From: Peristeroidobacter soli
Lineage (GTDB): Bacteria; Pseudomonadota; Gammaproteobacteria; Steroidobacterales; Steroidobacteraceae
Direction of reading: 5' to 3'
Assembly: GCF_004138485.1 (NCBI RefSeq)
Contig: NZ_RYEV01000007.1
Span: 248,001 to 312,000 of the forward strand
Length of the DNA: 64,000 nt
Shown: positions 43,200 to 51,217 of the stretch, piece by piece
Layout of the letters: the number at the start of each line of letters is the position of its first letter
How positions within the stretch are numbered: the stretch's first letter is position 1
The notes under the pieces: generated by a model
Database searches by the model: none
The model's input: only the letters and a program-made list of their open reading frames with translations
What the model was told of the DNA's origin: nothing
Translations under genes and position numbers: made by a program

Positions 43200-45509
43200 A
43201 TGACTGCCTGTGCATCTCGGGGCGCCTTGCGCCTGTCGATCGCCGCCATTCTCGCCACGCAACTGCCGACGGTTGCCGGCGCGCAATCCAGCAATGACGA
43301 ATCCGTCACCAGCATCGAAAGCGTCGTCGTCACCGCGCGTCGACGTGAAGAAAGCCTGCAGGATGTACCTGTGGCGATCTCCGCGCTGACCGCGGATCAG
43401 CTGCAGACACAAAACGTCCGCACGCTCGAGGACATGACCGCGTTCGCACCCAACATCAAAGTGAACGCGGGCCGCGCCACCACCAGCACGATCAACGCCT
43501 ACATTCGCGGCGTCGGCCAGAACGATCCGCTGTGGGGATTCGAGCCCGGCGTCGGCATCTACATCGATGACGTGTATGTCGCCCGCCCGCAAGGCGCATT
43601 GCTGGACGTTTACGACGTGGAACGCATCGAGGTCCTGCGCGGCCCGCAGGGCACGCTGTACGGCAAGAACACCATCGCCGGCGCGATCAAATACGTCACC
43701 CGCGACATCGCCACCGACGAGGCGAAGCTGAATGTTTCAGCGACCGGTGGCAGTTATAACCAGCGCGAAATCAAGGTGGGCGGCTCGATCCCGGTGATCG
43801 ATGAGCACGTCTTCCTGGGCGCCGCCGTGGCCTACCTGCGCCGCGACGGTTATGGCGAGCTCGTCGATGACGGCCGCGCCCGCCCCTATAATCATGTCGG
43901 TCAGGATGTTTCAGACAAAGACGTGCTCGCCGCGCGCGCCAACGCAACGTTTGTCTGGGGTGACAGCTCCAAGCTGCGCATTCTCGCCGACACCGTCCAG
44001 GACAACTCGAATGCCGCGGGCGGCCAGCGCCTGAACAATCTCACCATCGCCGCCGGCCCGGCGGCAGGCACCTATCCGCGCCTGAACGACCGCTACGATC
44101 AGCGCACCGACATGCCGGTGGATCGCGATCGGTTCATCAACAAAGGCGTCGCCGCGACCTATACCCAATCGCTGACCGATGCGCTGGATCTGAAGATCGT
44201 CGGCGCGTATCGCGAGGGCAAGGGCCGCCAGTTCATCGATTTCGACGAATTGAACCAGAACCTGTTCCAGGTGCCGGCGGAATACAGCGACGATCAGACC
44301 AGCGGCGAAGTGCAACTGACTTACACCAGCGATCTGGTGAAAGGGGTCGCGGGCGTTTATTACTTCACTGGCATGGCCGAAGGCGCGTTCGACGCGTCGC
44401 TGGGCTCGCTGGGACTGACCTCGCTGACCAAGGGCAGCGTCGATACCGACAGCATCGCCGTTTATTTCGACACCACCTGGTCGCTCACCGATCGCATGAA
44501 CCTGAACGTCGGCGCGCGTTGGAACCAGGACGACAAGGAAGCCAGCGTGTTCGTCGCCCAGTACGTCGGCGTGCTGGCACCGAACGCAACGTTGTTCGAT
44601 CAGAACAATGTGCCGCCCGGATTCACGCTGGCGGCGGTGCAGAGCAACTACACCAACGACCGCAGCTTCTCCAACGTCTCGCCCCGCCTCGGCATGGACT
44701 TCAAGCTCCAGGACGACCTGATGCTGTATTTCAGCTACGCCGAAGGCTTCAAGAGCGGCGGCTTCGACATGCGTGGCAACCAGCTCGCCAACCCGAACAC
44801 GAGCAACGGTTACGACGCGGAGACCGCGGACAACTTCGAAGTGGGCATGAAGTCGGCCTGGTTCGACGATTCCCTGCGATTGAACCTCACGGTGTTCTAC
44901 ACGCCGTACAAGGACATCCAGATCACCACGCAGGAATTCGTGATCCGCGGCGGCATTCCGGTCAACGCCACTGCGGTGCTGAATGCGGGCAAACAAGTGA
45001 ACCAGGGCGTGGAACTGGAGACGATGTGGCGACCGATGGCGGGGCTGACGCTGGTCGCGAACGTCGGTTACCTCGACGCCGAGTTCAAAGAATTCTTCAC
45101 CTCGTGCCCGACGCCGGCGCCTGGGTGTCGTGTGGATCTGAGCGGCTTCAACGAGCCGATCAATTCCCCGGACTGGACGACGTTCGTTGGCGGCACGTAT
45201 GAGTGGTCGCTGGGCTCGGGCGACATGAGCATCCACGCGGGCTACCAGTACCGCAGCGCCACCAAGGTCGCGAACACGACCGCGAGCATCACGGATCAAG
45301 GGGCTTACGACATCCTCGATCTGGGCGTTGCCTACACGACCGCCAATGACACCTGGCGATTCGCGGTCGAAGGCAAGAACATTCTCGACGAGGAATACCG
45401 AGTCGCGGGCTACGACTTCGGCGCGACCGGGGCCACGGGCGGGTTCAGTCAGATCGGCTTCTACGGACCGCCTCGCACTGTGTCGGTGACGGCGACGTAC
45501 CGTTACTGA
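43200..45509 (+). CDS. TonB-dependent outer-membrane receptor
   Basis: 769-aa receptor. Signal peptide (LRLSIAAILATQLPTVAGAQ), a TonB box-like ESVVVTARRREESLQDVPVA, a plug domain (about 55-170, with YIRGVGQNDPLWGFEPGVGI and RGPQGTLYGKNTIAGAIKYV) and a 22-strand barrel ending in the terminal aromatic of VSVTATYRY. It belongs to the large sphingomonad/Steroidobacter-type receptor group whose ligands are often plant or steroid-like organics rather than iron. GGGGGA lies 9 bases before ATG 43200; TTG at 43194 is too close. Followed by an SDR gene; a TetR gene is divergent. Confidence 0.93.
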   Translation: MTACASRGALRLSIAAILATQLPTVAGAQSSNDESVTSIESVVVTARRREESLQDVPVAISALTADQLQTQNVRTLEDMTAFAPNIKVNAGRATTSTINAYIRGVGQNDPLWGFEPGVGIYIDDVYVARPQGALLDVYDVERIEVLRGPQGTLYGKNTIAGAIKYVTRDIATDEAKLNVSATGGSYNQREIKVGGSIPVIDEHVFLGAAVAYLRRDGYGELVDDGRARPYNHVGQDVSDKDVLAARANATFVWGDSSKLRILADTVQDNSNAAGGQRLNNLTIAAGPAAGTYPRLNDRYDQRTDMPVDRDRFINKGVAATYTQSLTDALDLKIVGAYREGKGRQFIDFDELNQNLFQVPAEYSDDQTSGEVQLTYTSDLVKGVAGVYYFTGMAEGAFDASLGSLGLTSLTKGSVDTDSIAVYFDTTWSLTDRMNLNVGARWNQDDKEASVFVAQYVGVLAPNATLFDQNNVPPGFTLAAVQSNYTNDRSFSNVSPRLGMDFKLQDDLMLYFSYAEGFKSGGFDMRGNQLANPNTSNGYDAETADNFEVGMKSAWFDDSLRLNLTVFYTPYKDIQITTQEFVIRGGIPVNATAVLNAGKQVNQGVELETMWRPMAGLTLVANVGYLDAEFKEFFTSCPTPAPGCRVDLSGFNEPINSPDWTTFVGGTYEWSLGSGDMSIHAGYQYRSATKVANTTASITDQGAYDILDLGVAYTTANDTWRFAVEGKNILDEEYRVAGYDFGATGATGGFSQIGFYGPPRTVSVTATYRY

Positions 45510-45523
45510 TCGCGGAACGAATG

Positions 45524-45572
45524 TTTCAGGTGTCGTGTTTCAGGTCTTAATGGCAAAACACGGCACCTGAAA
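45524..45572. terminator. Long stem-loop between TonB receptor and SDR genes
   Basis: The 17 bases at 45524-45540 (TTTCAGGTGTCGTGTTT) pair with 45556-45572 (AAACACGGCACCTGAAA) with a single T-G wobble, loop 15 bases. It begins 15 bases after the receptor stop. No T-tract follows, so termination may be partial and the SDR gene may still be read through. Confidence 0.6.
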
Positions 45573-45590
45573 AGCTGATCTACTGGTTTC

Positions 45591-46349
45591 ATGGCTTCGA
45601 AACATCGCATCCTGATCACCGGCGCCGCCAGCGGCATCGGCCTCGCCCTGACCGAACACTTCGCGGCGGCCGGCCACGACGTCATCGCCTGTGATTTGCA
45701 GCGCGAGGCGCTCGAAGCGTTGAACAAGAAACTGCCGGCGGTTCGAACGCTGGCGTTCGATCTATCGGATGCAAAGCAGATCGAGACGGCATTCGCGTCA
45801 CTGGGCGATGCCACGCCGGATGTGCTGATCAATAACGCCGGCCTGCAGTTTGTGTCGCCGCTGGAGGACTTTCCGCCGGAGAAGTGGCAGCTGCTGATTG
45901 CGGTGATGCTGACGGGAACGGCGTTGCTCACGCGAGCGGTGTTGCCGTCGATGCGGAAGAAGAACTTTGGCCGCATCGTGAATATCGGCTCGATTCACGC
46001 GCTGATTGCGTCGCCGTTCAAGAGTGCGTACGTGGCGGCGAAGCATGGTCTCGTTGGATTCAGCAAGACGGTTGCATTGGAAACGCACGATGTGGATATC
46101 ACGATCAACACGGTGTGCCCAGGGTATGTGAAGACCCCACTGGTGGATGCGCAGATCGCATCGCTGGCGAAGACGCACAACATGACGGAGCAGCAGGTCG
46201 TCGAGGAGATCATGCTGAAGCCGATGCCGAAGCGGCAGTTCATCACGACGGAAGAGCTGGTGGGGAGCGTTGAGTTCCTGCTCGGCCCGGCGGCTCGGAA
46301 TATTACGGGTCAGTGCCTGGTGCTCGATGGCGGGTGGACTGCGCAGTAG
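45591..46349 (+). CDS. bdhA: 3-hydroxybutyrate dehydrogenase (short-chain dehydrogenase)
   Basis: 252-aa classical SDR. Cofactor motif TGAASGIG (residues 9-16), NNAG, catalytic Ser (NIGSIHA), and YVAAKHG with Tyr/Lys. The C-terminal signature VCPGYVKTPLVDAQI and KTHNMTEQQVVEEIML is that of D-beta-hydroxybutyrate dehydrogenase, which interconverts 3-hydroxybutyrate and acetoacetate with NAD. It could feed from polyhydroxybutyrate or ketone utilisation. Weak ribosome site. Lies after the TonB receptor with a stem-loop between. Confidence 0.88.
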   Translation: MASKHRILITGAASGIGLALTEHFAAAGHDVIACDLQREALEALNKKLPAVRTLAFDLSDAKQIETAFASLGDATPDVLINNAGLQFVSPLEDFPPEKWQLLIAVMLTGTALLTRAVLPSMRKKNFGRIVNIGSIHALIASPFKSAYVAAKHGLVGFSKTVALETHDVDITINTVCPGYVKTPLVDAQIASLAKTHNMTEQQVVEEIMLKPMPKRQFITTEELVGSVEFLLGPAARNITGQCLVLDGGWTAQ

Positions 46350-46355
46350 TCGTTA

Positions 46356-46371
46356 GCCAGCATTTGCTGGC
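46356..46371. terminator. Hairpin after bdhA
   Basis: GCCAGC-ATTT-GCTGGC, extended by outer AGTC/GACT pairs, starting 7 bases after the stop codon. No T-tract follows. Confidence 0.45.
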
Positions 46372-46483
46372 GACTCCACGCTTGCGCCGCAGAGAGGGCG
46401 CTTGCTCATCGATGTGATCTCTTTGAGGTCCAACAGGCCAAGTGCTCAACGAGCGCAGATGTGAGTGAGAGTGTCCATGCGGC

Positions 46484-46509
46484 CTAACGCCGCCGCTTGT
46501 TGGGCAGGT
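46484..46509 (-). mobile_element. Short, probably truncated integron attC site
   Basis: On the minus strand, 2-4 bases after the stop of the 91-aa gene, reads GCCCAACAAGCGGCGGCGTTAGGC: an R'' box (GCCCAAC) and an R' box (GTTAGGC) of consensus RYYYAAC...GTTRRRY, but with only 10 bases between instead of the usual 45-130. It looks like an attC whose stem body was lost. It is in the right place and orientation for the 3' end of this cassette. Confidence 0.6.
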
Positions 46510-46785
46510 TCACGAGAGCTTCCCCTCTTGGACCCTGATTCGCTTCTTGTCGAAATGGACGATAAGCATCAGGCCGGCTCGCTTCCCCGCTGATGTCGCT
46601 CGGTTGTATCGACCCAGCTTTCTTACGGCCTCGTCAATTGCCAGATTGAGCTTCAGCGCTTCCTCGAAAGACAACACCATGTTGACCGCGCGTGTCGTCT
46701 CGGCGAGTTGCTGCGGACTGGTCTTCTCATACGAACACGCCCCGAACGCACCTTCCTTGAAGACTTTTGCCTTCCTTTCAGCCAT
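46510..46785 (-). CDS. Integron cassette-encoded hypothetical protein
   Basis: 91-aa protein MAERKAKVFKEGAFGACSYE... ending RVQEGKLS; no membrane segment, no named family. It reads as a small alpha/beta protein with a helical middle (SFEEALKLNLAIDEAVRKLG) and a closing strand pair (LMLIVHFDKKRIRVQ). GGAG is 7 bases before the ATG. It starts 20 bases after the R' box of a full attC (46806-46898) and ends next to a second, truncated attC, the geometry of an integron gene cassette. No integrase gene is in the window. Codon use is less GC-biased than the flanks. Confidence 0.7.
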   Translation of the reverse strand: MAERKAKVFKEGAFGACSYEKTSPQQLAETTRAVNMVLSFEEALKLNLAIDEAVRKLGRYNRATSAGKRAGLMLIVHFDKKRIRVQEGKLS

Positions 46786-46805
46786 CGTGAATCTCCGTAG
46801 TAAGC

Positions 46806-46898
46806 GCCCAACGCCGCAGCGAATGAGCCGCGAACAAAAGCCGCAGGCTTTTGCGAGTCGGGCGACCGAAGGGAGCGGACTCGATTCGCTTGTTAGGC
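46806..46898 (-). mobile_element. Integron attC recombination site
   Basis: 93-base imperfect palindrome. Outer boxes GCCCAAC (46806-46812) and GTTAGGC (46892-46898) fit RYYYAAC/GTTRRRY. Inner boxes AGCGAAT-GAG (46818-46827) and CTC-G-ATTCGCT (46880-46890) pair perfectly except for one extra G at 46883, the extrahelical base that sets strand choice in attC recombination. The middle contains further hairpins (AAAAGCCGCAGGCTTTT). Read on the minus strand it begins GCCTAACAAGCG, the common form of chromosomal attC sites. Confidence 0.8.
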
Positions 46899-47149
46899 AT
46901 TCTTATTGACCCTACATCCTTATGTCCGCTAGATTGTTTGGCGGGTGCTGAACACACCTTCTACTAGCGGCTGACCGTACCCGAAAGCCTACGGTTTTTT
47001 TGTGCCTGTCGTTTACGACTATGGTCGGGTAGCGCGCAGCTATACAACACCCGAAAGGGAAAAACTGCGGGCCGTCTAGTAGCGGTGTTCAAGTACCCGG
47101 CCGCCTCTCTGAACAAGAGGCCCGATGAACAATCTACTAGGAGGCCATC
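46899..47149. other. Non-coding accessory segment upstream of symE-like gene
   Basis: About 250 bases with lower GC and no supported gene. It holds a small terminator-like structure, CCGTA...TACGG plus seven T (46975-47001), and a CCTCT-CTGAACA-AGAGG hairpin about 35 bases before the symE-like start, which could sequester or protect the leader of that mRNA. Confidence 0.4.
46975..47001 (+). terminator. Weak intrinsic terminator
   Basis: Five-bp stem CCGTA/TACGG over a 10-base loop followed by TTTTTTT. The stem is short; the T-tract is the longest in the accessory segment. Confidence 0.4.
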
Positions 47150-47365
47150 ATGGCTGCTCACGTTTCCGTCTCGCACAAATCCCGCCTGCTGAGTATCACC
47201 GGCTCCTGTTACGAATATCAACTAGATGGCCGCTGACCACGACCACCCGAAGTTCCCTATTTGCGCTTGCGCGGATATTGGCTGCAGCAGGCCGGCTTCT
47301 CCGTGGGACAGCGCGTGCAAGTTCACATAGCTGACCAGCACATCACTATCGTTCCGGCGCTGTGA
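47150..47365 (+). pseudogene. SymE-like toxin gene interrupted by in-frame TGA
   Basis: Reading from ATG 47150, which has a perfect AGGAGG five bases upstream, gives MAAHVSVSHKSRLLSITGSC to DGR, then TGA at 47234-47236, then in the same frame PRPPEVPYLRLRGYWLQQAG and FSVGQRVQVHIADQHITIV to the stop at 47363. The second half matches the SymE fold (LKGxWLxxAGFxxGxxVxVxxxxGxIxLT), an AbrB-like toxin of type I toxin-antitoxin pairs. Total length, 71 codons, fits. The single TGA suggests a recent nonsense mutation. In E. coli, antisense RNA SymR represses symE; I did not identify such an RNA here. Confidence 0.65.
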
Positions 47366-47944
47366 CGCGTTGAATCCGAGCGGCAGGCGGATAAGTCTTA
47401 GCTCTTGTCCGTCTGCCTAACATGTATGTAGACGACCAAAGTGACCCGATACATCACAACTGCGCTGGAGTTATGCCACTTCTCAACTCCCGATATTCAT
47501 CAGATACGGCCGATTTCGAAGCCGACGCGGCTCGCAGAATAGGCGGCCTCGGGATCGATGATTTTCGGCGGTGCCGGTACATTCTGCATCCTGGCAGGCG
47601 TGATCCAAACAACAGCAACATGAAGCAGAAACTTGTCGCCGAGGCTTACCGATATCGCGCTATTTATCGACACTTCCAAAGGGCTATACCTTGATTGCGT
47701 CGTGCGATCGTGCGGTGCAGACCGGCTTCGCCTCGCCATCCGGACGCCAGTGGAATTTAACATTCGGCACTCCACGTGGAGTTTTTCCCCTGGTTGGCTC
47801 CGCTTCACGCCGATGAGCAGCAGACCTGGCAACCGGCTCGAGTTCGCGCTCGTTGCGTGCCGACTCCTTGATTTGCTCCTCGGCCCAAGCTCTGGACCCG
47901 CGTAAAGTACCATTGCCATTGGACACGCAAGCCCCGTCTCCCGG
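47366..47944. other. Accessory intergenic segment without a supported gene
   Basis: About 580 bases between the symE-like gene and the MFS permease. A hairpin at about 47383-47417 (GGCAGGCGGATAAG with CTTGTCCGTCTGCC, 12 of 14 paired) follows the symE-like stop. Frames on both strands exist (plus 47633-47905; minus 47684-47926 with GTG start) but they overlap, have weak starts and no clear family, so neither is called. The plus frame has a faint PilZ-like look (LYLDCVVRS ... GNRLEFA), so decayed sequence is possible. Confidence 0.45.
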
Positions 47945-49174
47945 ATGACCCGCACCTACAAGATCACCCTGCTGATTGCCCTTTACATGGCGCAGGGCCT
48001 GCCATTCGGCTTCTTCACCCTCGCACTCCCCGTGCTACTCCGCGAAGCCGGCTATTCGCTGACTCAGATCAGCGCTCTCAGCCTCGTCTCGCTCCCCTGG
48101 ATATTGAAGTTCTTCTGGGCGCCAGTCCTGGACCACACCGGCACTCGCCGCGCCTGGTTGCTGTTCTTCCAGTTCGCCTCCATCGCCGGCGCCTTACTCC
48201 TGACTCAGGCCGACCCGAAGCACGGCCTGATGATCCTCATCGTCGCCGCGTTCGCCTTCAATCTCATCGCAGCTTCGCAGGACGTGATCACCGACGGTCT
48301 CGCCGTTCGCATGCTCGATACAAAAGAACGGGGCCTCGCGAACGCCATTCAAGTCGGCGCGTATCGTTTCGGCATGATCCTCGGCGGCGGTCTGCTCCTC
48401 AGCGTCTTCGCGCGTGCAGGTTGGCAGGTGACCTTTCTTTGCATGGCCGTCCTGCTGGCACTCACCACCCTGCCGACATTCCTTCTGAAAGAAACAACGA
48501 CCACCGACGGCGGCCCCAAATACACCGCCGCCGAACTACTCATCGGCTGGCTGCGCCGATTGATGCAGCCGGGCATTCTGCGCTTCGCCTTGATCATCTT
48601 TCTGTATCGCTACGGCGATCAAATGGTCGCAACACTGCTCGGTCCCTTCCTCATCGATCAAGGCATGAACAAGGAAGCCATCGCTTTGATGAAAGGCACC
48701 GTCGGCTCCGCCACCAGCCTCCTCGGCGCAGTCATCGGTGGCTGGCTCGCCTACAGTGCCGGACGGCGAACGGCGGTGCTTGCGAGTGGTATCGCTCAGG
48801 CGCTCTCGTACACGCTCTATATCGTCGCGGCACTTGGCATGGGTGGTGTGACGCTGCTATGGATCGCGACTATCTTCGAGGGCGTCATCGGCACGATGGC
48901 GACAGTCGCGCTGTTCACGTTGATGATGGACGCCTCCGATCCCGAGCACGCCGGCACCGACTACACCCTGTTCGCCAGCCTGGTCGTCGTGATGGGTCCG
49001 ATCGGTAACATCACGGGCGCTGCCATCGCCGACGCCATCGGCTATGCGCCCGCCTTCACGTTGGGATCGATCCTGGCGTTGGTCGGCACGCTGCTGGTCG
49101 TTCGCATGCTGGATCACAAGCCCGTGCCCGCTCGCATCGAGCAGGTGTGGCGGCGTGCGCCGGCGAATTCCTAG
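47945..49174 (+). CDS. MFS permease, AmpG/RhtX-like
   Basis: 409-aa transporter with 12 predicted membrane helices. N-terminal YMAQGLPFGFFTLALPVLLR and SLVSLPWILKFFWAPVLD, then ASQDVITDGLAV, are characteristic of the AmpG/RhtX/acetyl-CoA-transporter group of the major facilitator superfamily, which import muropeptides or siderophores. Which of these it carries cannot be told. The ribosome site is poor (CCCGG before ATG). Its stop overlaps the convergent histidine kinase stop by 4 bases. Confidence 0.85.
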   Translation: MTRTYKITLLIALYMAQGLPFGFFTLALPVLLREAGYSLTQISALSLVSLPWILKFFWAPVLDHTGTRRAWLLFFQFASIAGALLLTQADPKHGLMILIVAAFAFNLIAASQDVITDGLAVRMLDTKERGLANAIQVGAYRFGMILGGGLLLSVFARAGWQVTFLCMAVLLALTTLPTFLLKETTTTDGGPKYTAAELLIGWLRRLMQPGILRFALIIFLYRYGDQMVATLLGPFLIDQGMNKEAIALMKGTVGSATSLLGAVIGGWLAYSAGRRTAVLASGIAQALSYTLYIVAALGMGGVTLLWIATIFEGVIGTMATVALFTLMMDASDPEHAGTDYTLFASLVVVMGPIGNITGAAIADAIGYAPAFTLGSILALVGTLLVVRMLDHKPVPARIEQVWRRAPANS

Positions 49175-50994
49175 CCCGGCAACTCGATCGTGAACGTCGA
49201 GCCTTCGCCCGGCTTGCTCTGTGCCCACACCTTGCCGCCGAGTCGTTCGATGGCCTTGCGCACCAGGGCCAGGCCGATGCCCGTGCCGGGGTATTGATCG
49301 TCCCGGTGCAGTCGCTGGAACAGCTTGAAGATGTGATCGTGGTACTGCATGTCGAAGCCGATGCCGTTATCGGTGACGGCCAACAGCACGCCACCATCCT
49401 TGCGCCGGCACACCACGGCGATGCGCGGGCTCGTCGTATCGCGCGTGTACTTCAACGCGTTTTCCACGAGATTGCGCAGCGCCAGCGCCAGACCACTCGC
49501 ATCGACGCGCACCGTCATCGGCTCGACGACCACCGTCATCGCGATGCCTCGACGTTGAATCTCGTCCTGATACGGATTCAACACCTGATCCACCAGCGAC
49601 GGCAGACTCACCACGCTGGCCTGCATGCCGCGACGATCGATGTGCGAGTACGACAGCAGATCGTCGATCAGCGTCGCCATCTTCAGCGAACCATTACGGA
49701 TGCGTGACAGATGCTCGCGGGCGCGATCCGTCAGCTGGCCTTGCAGCTCCTGCTCGAACAAGTGCGCGAAGCCGTTGATGGCACGCAGCGGCGCCTTCAA
49801 GTCGTGCGCGACCGCGTACGAGAATCCTTCGAGCTCGTCGTAAGCGCGCTTGAGCTCGGTGGTCCGCTCGCCGACGCGTTGCTCCAGAGCCGTCGTCAGC
49901 TCGCGATAGCGCTGTTCGCTGTGGCGCAGCTCGATGTTCGCATCCTGCAGCTGCTGATTGGCGTTCATCAGCTGGTCCGTCAGCTCCTGCGATTCGTTCT
50001 GAATCCAGGCCTCGCGCGCCCCCAGGATCACCGCGAACAGGATCGAGATCGTCGCCGACAGCCAGATGACGCGGGGGGTGAAGGTCGCGGAGCTGCTCAA
50101 CACCACGACGATCATGATGACGATCAGCAACGCCGGCATCACCGCTTCGAGCCAACGCTCGCGCACGCGGATCTTTTGAGTGATGTCGCCTTGATCGCGC
50201 TTGCTGATCCACACCTGCTCGTGGGCCGCGCCGGCGACCAGACCGAACATGAGCAGCCAGCTGACATTGACCACGTCGTCGGGCAAGTAGCTTTCGGTCA
50301 GCAGCGCGTGTGCGTAGGTGAAGTTGGAGACGGCGTAGACGCAGGTGCCGATGACCATCAACAACATGGGTGTCCACGAGGCGCCCCAGCGGAAGGTCCA
50401 CAGAGCACTGAGCGTAAATAGAAACGTCCCGGCGACCAGCACGGTGTGCGCGACGCCGATCCAGAGAAATGTGGCGGTCATGCTCGAGTTCTGGAGCGCC
50501 GGCTCGAGCATGCCCAACACCACCGTAACCGCCAGGCAGCAAGTCACCAGACCGAGGTTGCCTGCATGCTTCAGAGTAAACGGCTCGCGGTTGCGCGCCT
50601 CGGGCAGCTGAGTCACGCCGATCACGATGAAGAACGCAAAGCCGCTGTAGAAAATCTGGTTGAGGCTGGGAAAGGGCTGCGCGACCTTCAGGATCAGATG
50701 CACGTAGTTCCAATGCAGTTGCCCTAACAACCAGCTGCCGCAGGCGGCGGTGATCCACAGCCACGCGCGCCGACGTTCGGGCTCGACCTGACGAGCGGTG
50801 CGGAAGCAGCAAGACGCAGCGGCGGCAGCGGCGAGGGTCCAGGCCAGATCGTTGATCCACACCTGGGATTCGTTGCTGGTGAGGTAGATGGCGACGGCGT
50901 ATGCCACCAGCCCGGCGCACCACGCATAGCCGAGCGCCAGACGCGAACGCGTCGTGTCGATCTCCGTGTTGATCTTGTCGGCCTCGGTTATCAC
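49171..50994 (-). CDS. Membrane-bound sensor histidine kinase
   Basis: 607-aa kinase. About nine membrane helices fill residues 18-325; a coiled coil (332-385) links to HisKA with phosphoacceptor His397 in YAVAHDLKAPLRAINGF (in part) and a complete HATPase domain: N box NLVENALKY, G1 DNGIGFD, F box FKLFQRLHR, G2 GTGIGLALV. The phytochrome-like HDLKAPLRAI class usually lacks a fused receiver, as here. No response regulator gene is adjacent. GTG start at 50994. It follows the MoxR operon on the same strand but after a 27-base gap. Confidence 0.92.
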   Translation of the reverse strand: MITEADKINTEIDTTRSRLALGYAWCAGLVAYAVAIYLTSNESQVWINDLAWTLAAAAAASCCFRTARQVEPERRRAWLWITAACGSWLLGQLHWNYVHLILKVAQPFPSLNQIFYSGFAFFIVIGVTQLPEARNREPFTLKHAGNLGLVTCCLAVTVVLGMLEPALQNSSMTATFLWIGVAHTVLVAGTFLFTLSALWTFRWGASWTPMLLMVIGTCVYAVSNFTYAHALLTESYLPDDVVNVSWLLMFGLVAGAAHEQVWISKRDQGDITQKIRVRERWLEAVMPALLIVIMIVVVLSSSATFTPRVIWLSATISILFAVILGAREAWIQNESQELTDQLMNANQQLQDANIELRHSEQRYRELTTALEQRVGERTTELKRAYDELEGFSYAVAHDLKAPLRAINGFAHLFEQELQGQLTDRAREHLSRIRNGSLKMATLIDDLLSYSHIDRRGMQASVVSLPSLVDQVLNPYQDEIQRRGIAMTVVVEPMTVRVDASGLALALRNLVENALKYTRDTTSPRIAVVCRRKDGGVLLAVTDNGIGFDMQYHDHIFKLFQRLHRDDQYPGTGIGLALVRKAIERLGGKVWAQSKPGEGSTFTIELPG

Positions 50995-51021
50995 GGCCGG
51001 TAGTATGCCTGTCGACAGGCT

Positions 51022-51204
51022 TCAGGTCAGTTTGATGCGCTCTTCGCCGCAGCGCTTGCAGCGCTCGGTGCTGACCAGGCGGCCCTGCTTCACATCGAAA
51101 CGGCGCCCCGCGAGCAGCTCCCACTTGTGAAAACCCGAGGTGCACAGCGTCTTGCCGTCGGCGCGCTTCTGCTTGGCTTTTTTCAGATTGATGACATTGG
51201 TCAT
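51022..51204 (-). CDS. Small CxxC zinc-ribbon-like protein, 60 aa
   Basis: Basic 60-residue protein MTNVINLKKAKQKRADGKTL..., with one Cys (TLCTSGFHKW) and a CKRCGEE pair 27 residues on; Cys, His and the CxxC could bind one zinc ion. It sits 13 bases after the DUF4159 gene and 27 bases before the kinase gene on the same strand, consistent with operon membership. No function known to me; the sequence is coherent and non-random, so I call it real. Confidence 0.7.
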   Translation of the reverse strand: MTNVINLKKAKQKRADGKTLCTSGFHKWELLAGRRFDVKQGRLVSTERCKRCGEERIKLT

Positions 51205-51217
51205 GGGGCGCGGAGGA

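Noticed and set aside
46964-47221. 85-codon minus frame upstream of the attC site, as a second cassette gene
   Set aside because: Overlaps the symE-like start and its ribosome site antisense, and its end is 65 bases from the attC; no cassette geometry.
47366-47420. Possible third attC site (GTTGAAT...GCCTAAC) after the symE-like gene
   Set aside because: The boxes are in the wrong order (R' before R'') and the stem is better explained as a simple hairpin.
47633-47905. 90-codon plus frame with faint PilZ-like pattern
   Set aside because: Similarity limited to two short patches; could be decayed PilZ sequence but not supportable by eye.
47684-47926. 80-codon minus frame starting GTG, 18 bases from the MFS start
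   Set aside because: Coherent-looking but basic low-complexity sequence, weak start, no family; kept out of the gene list and described under the intergenic segment.
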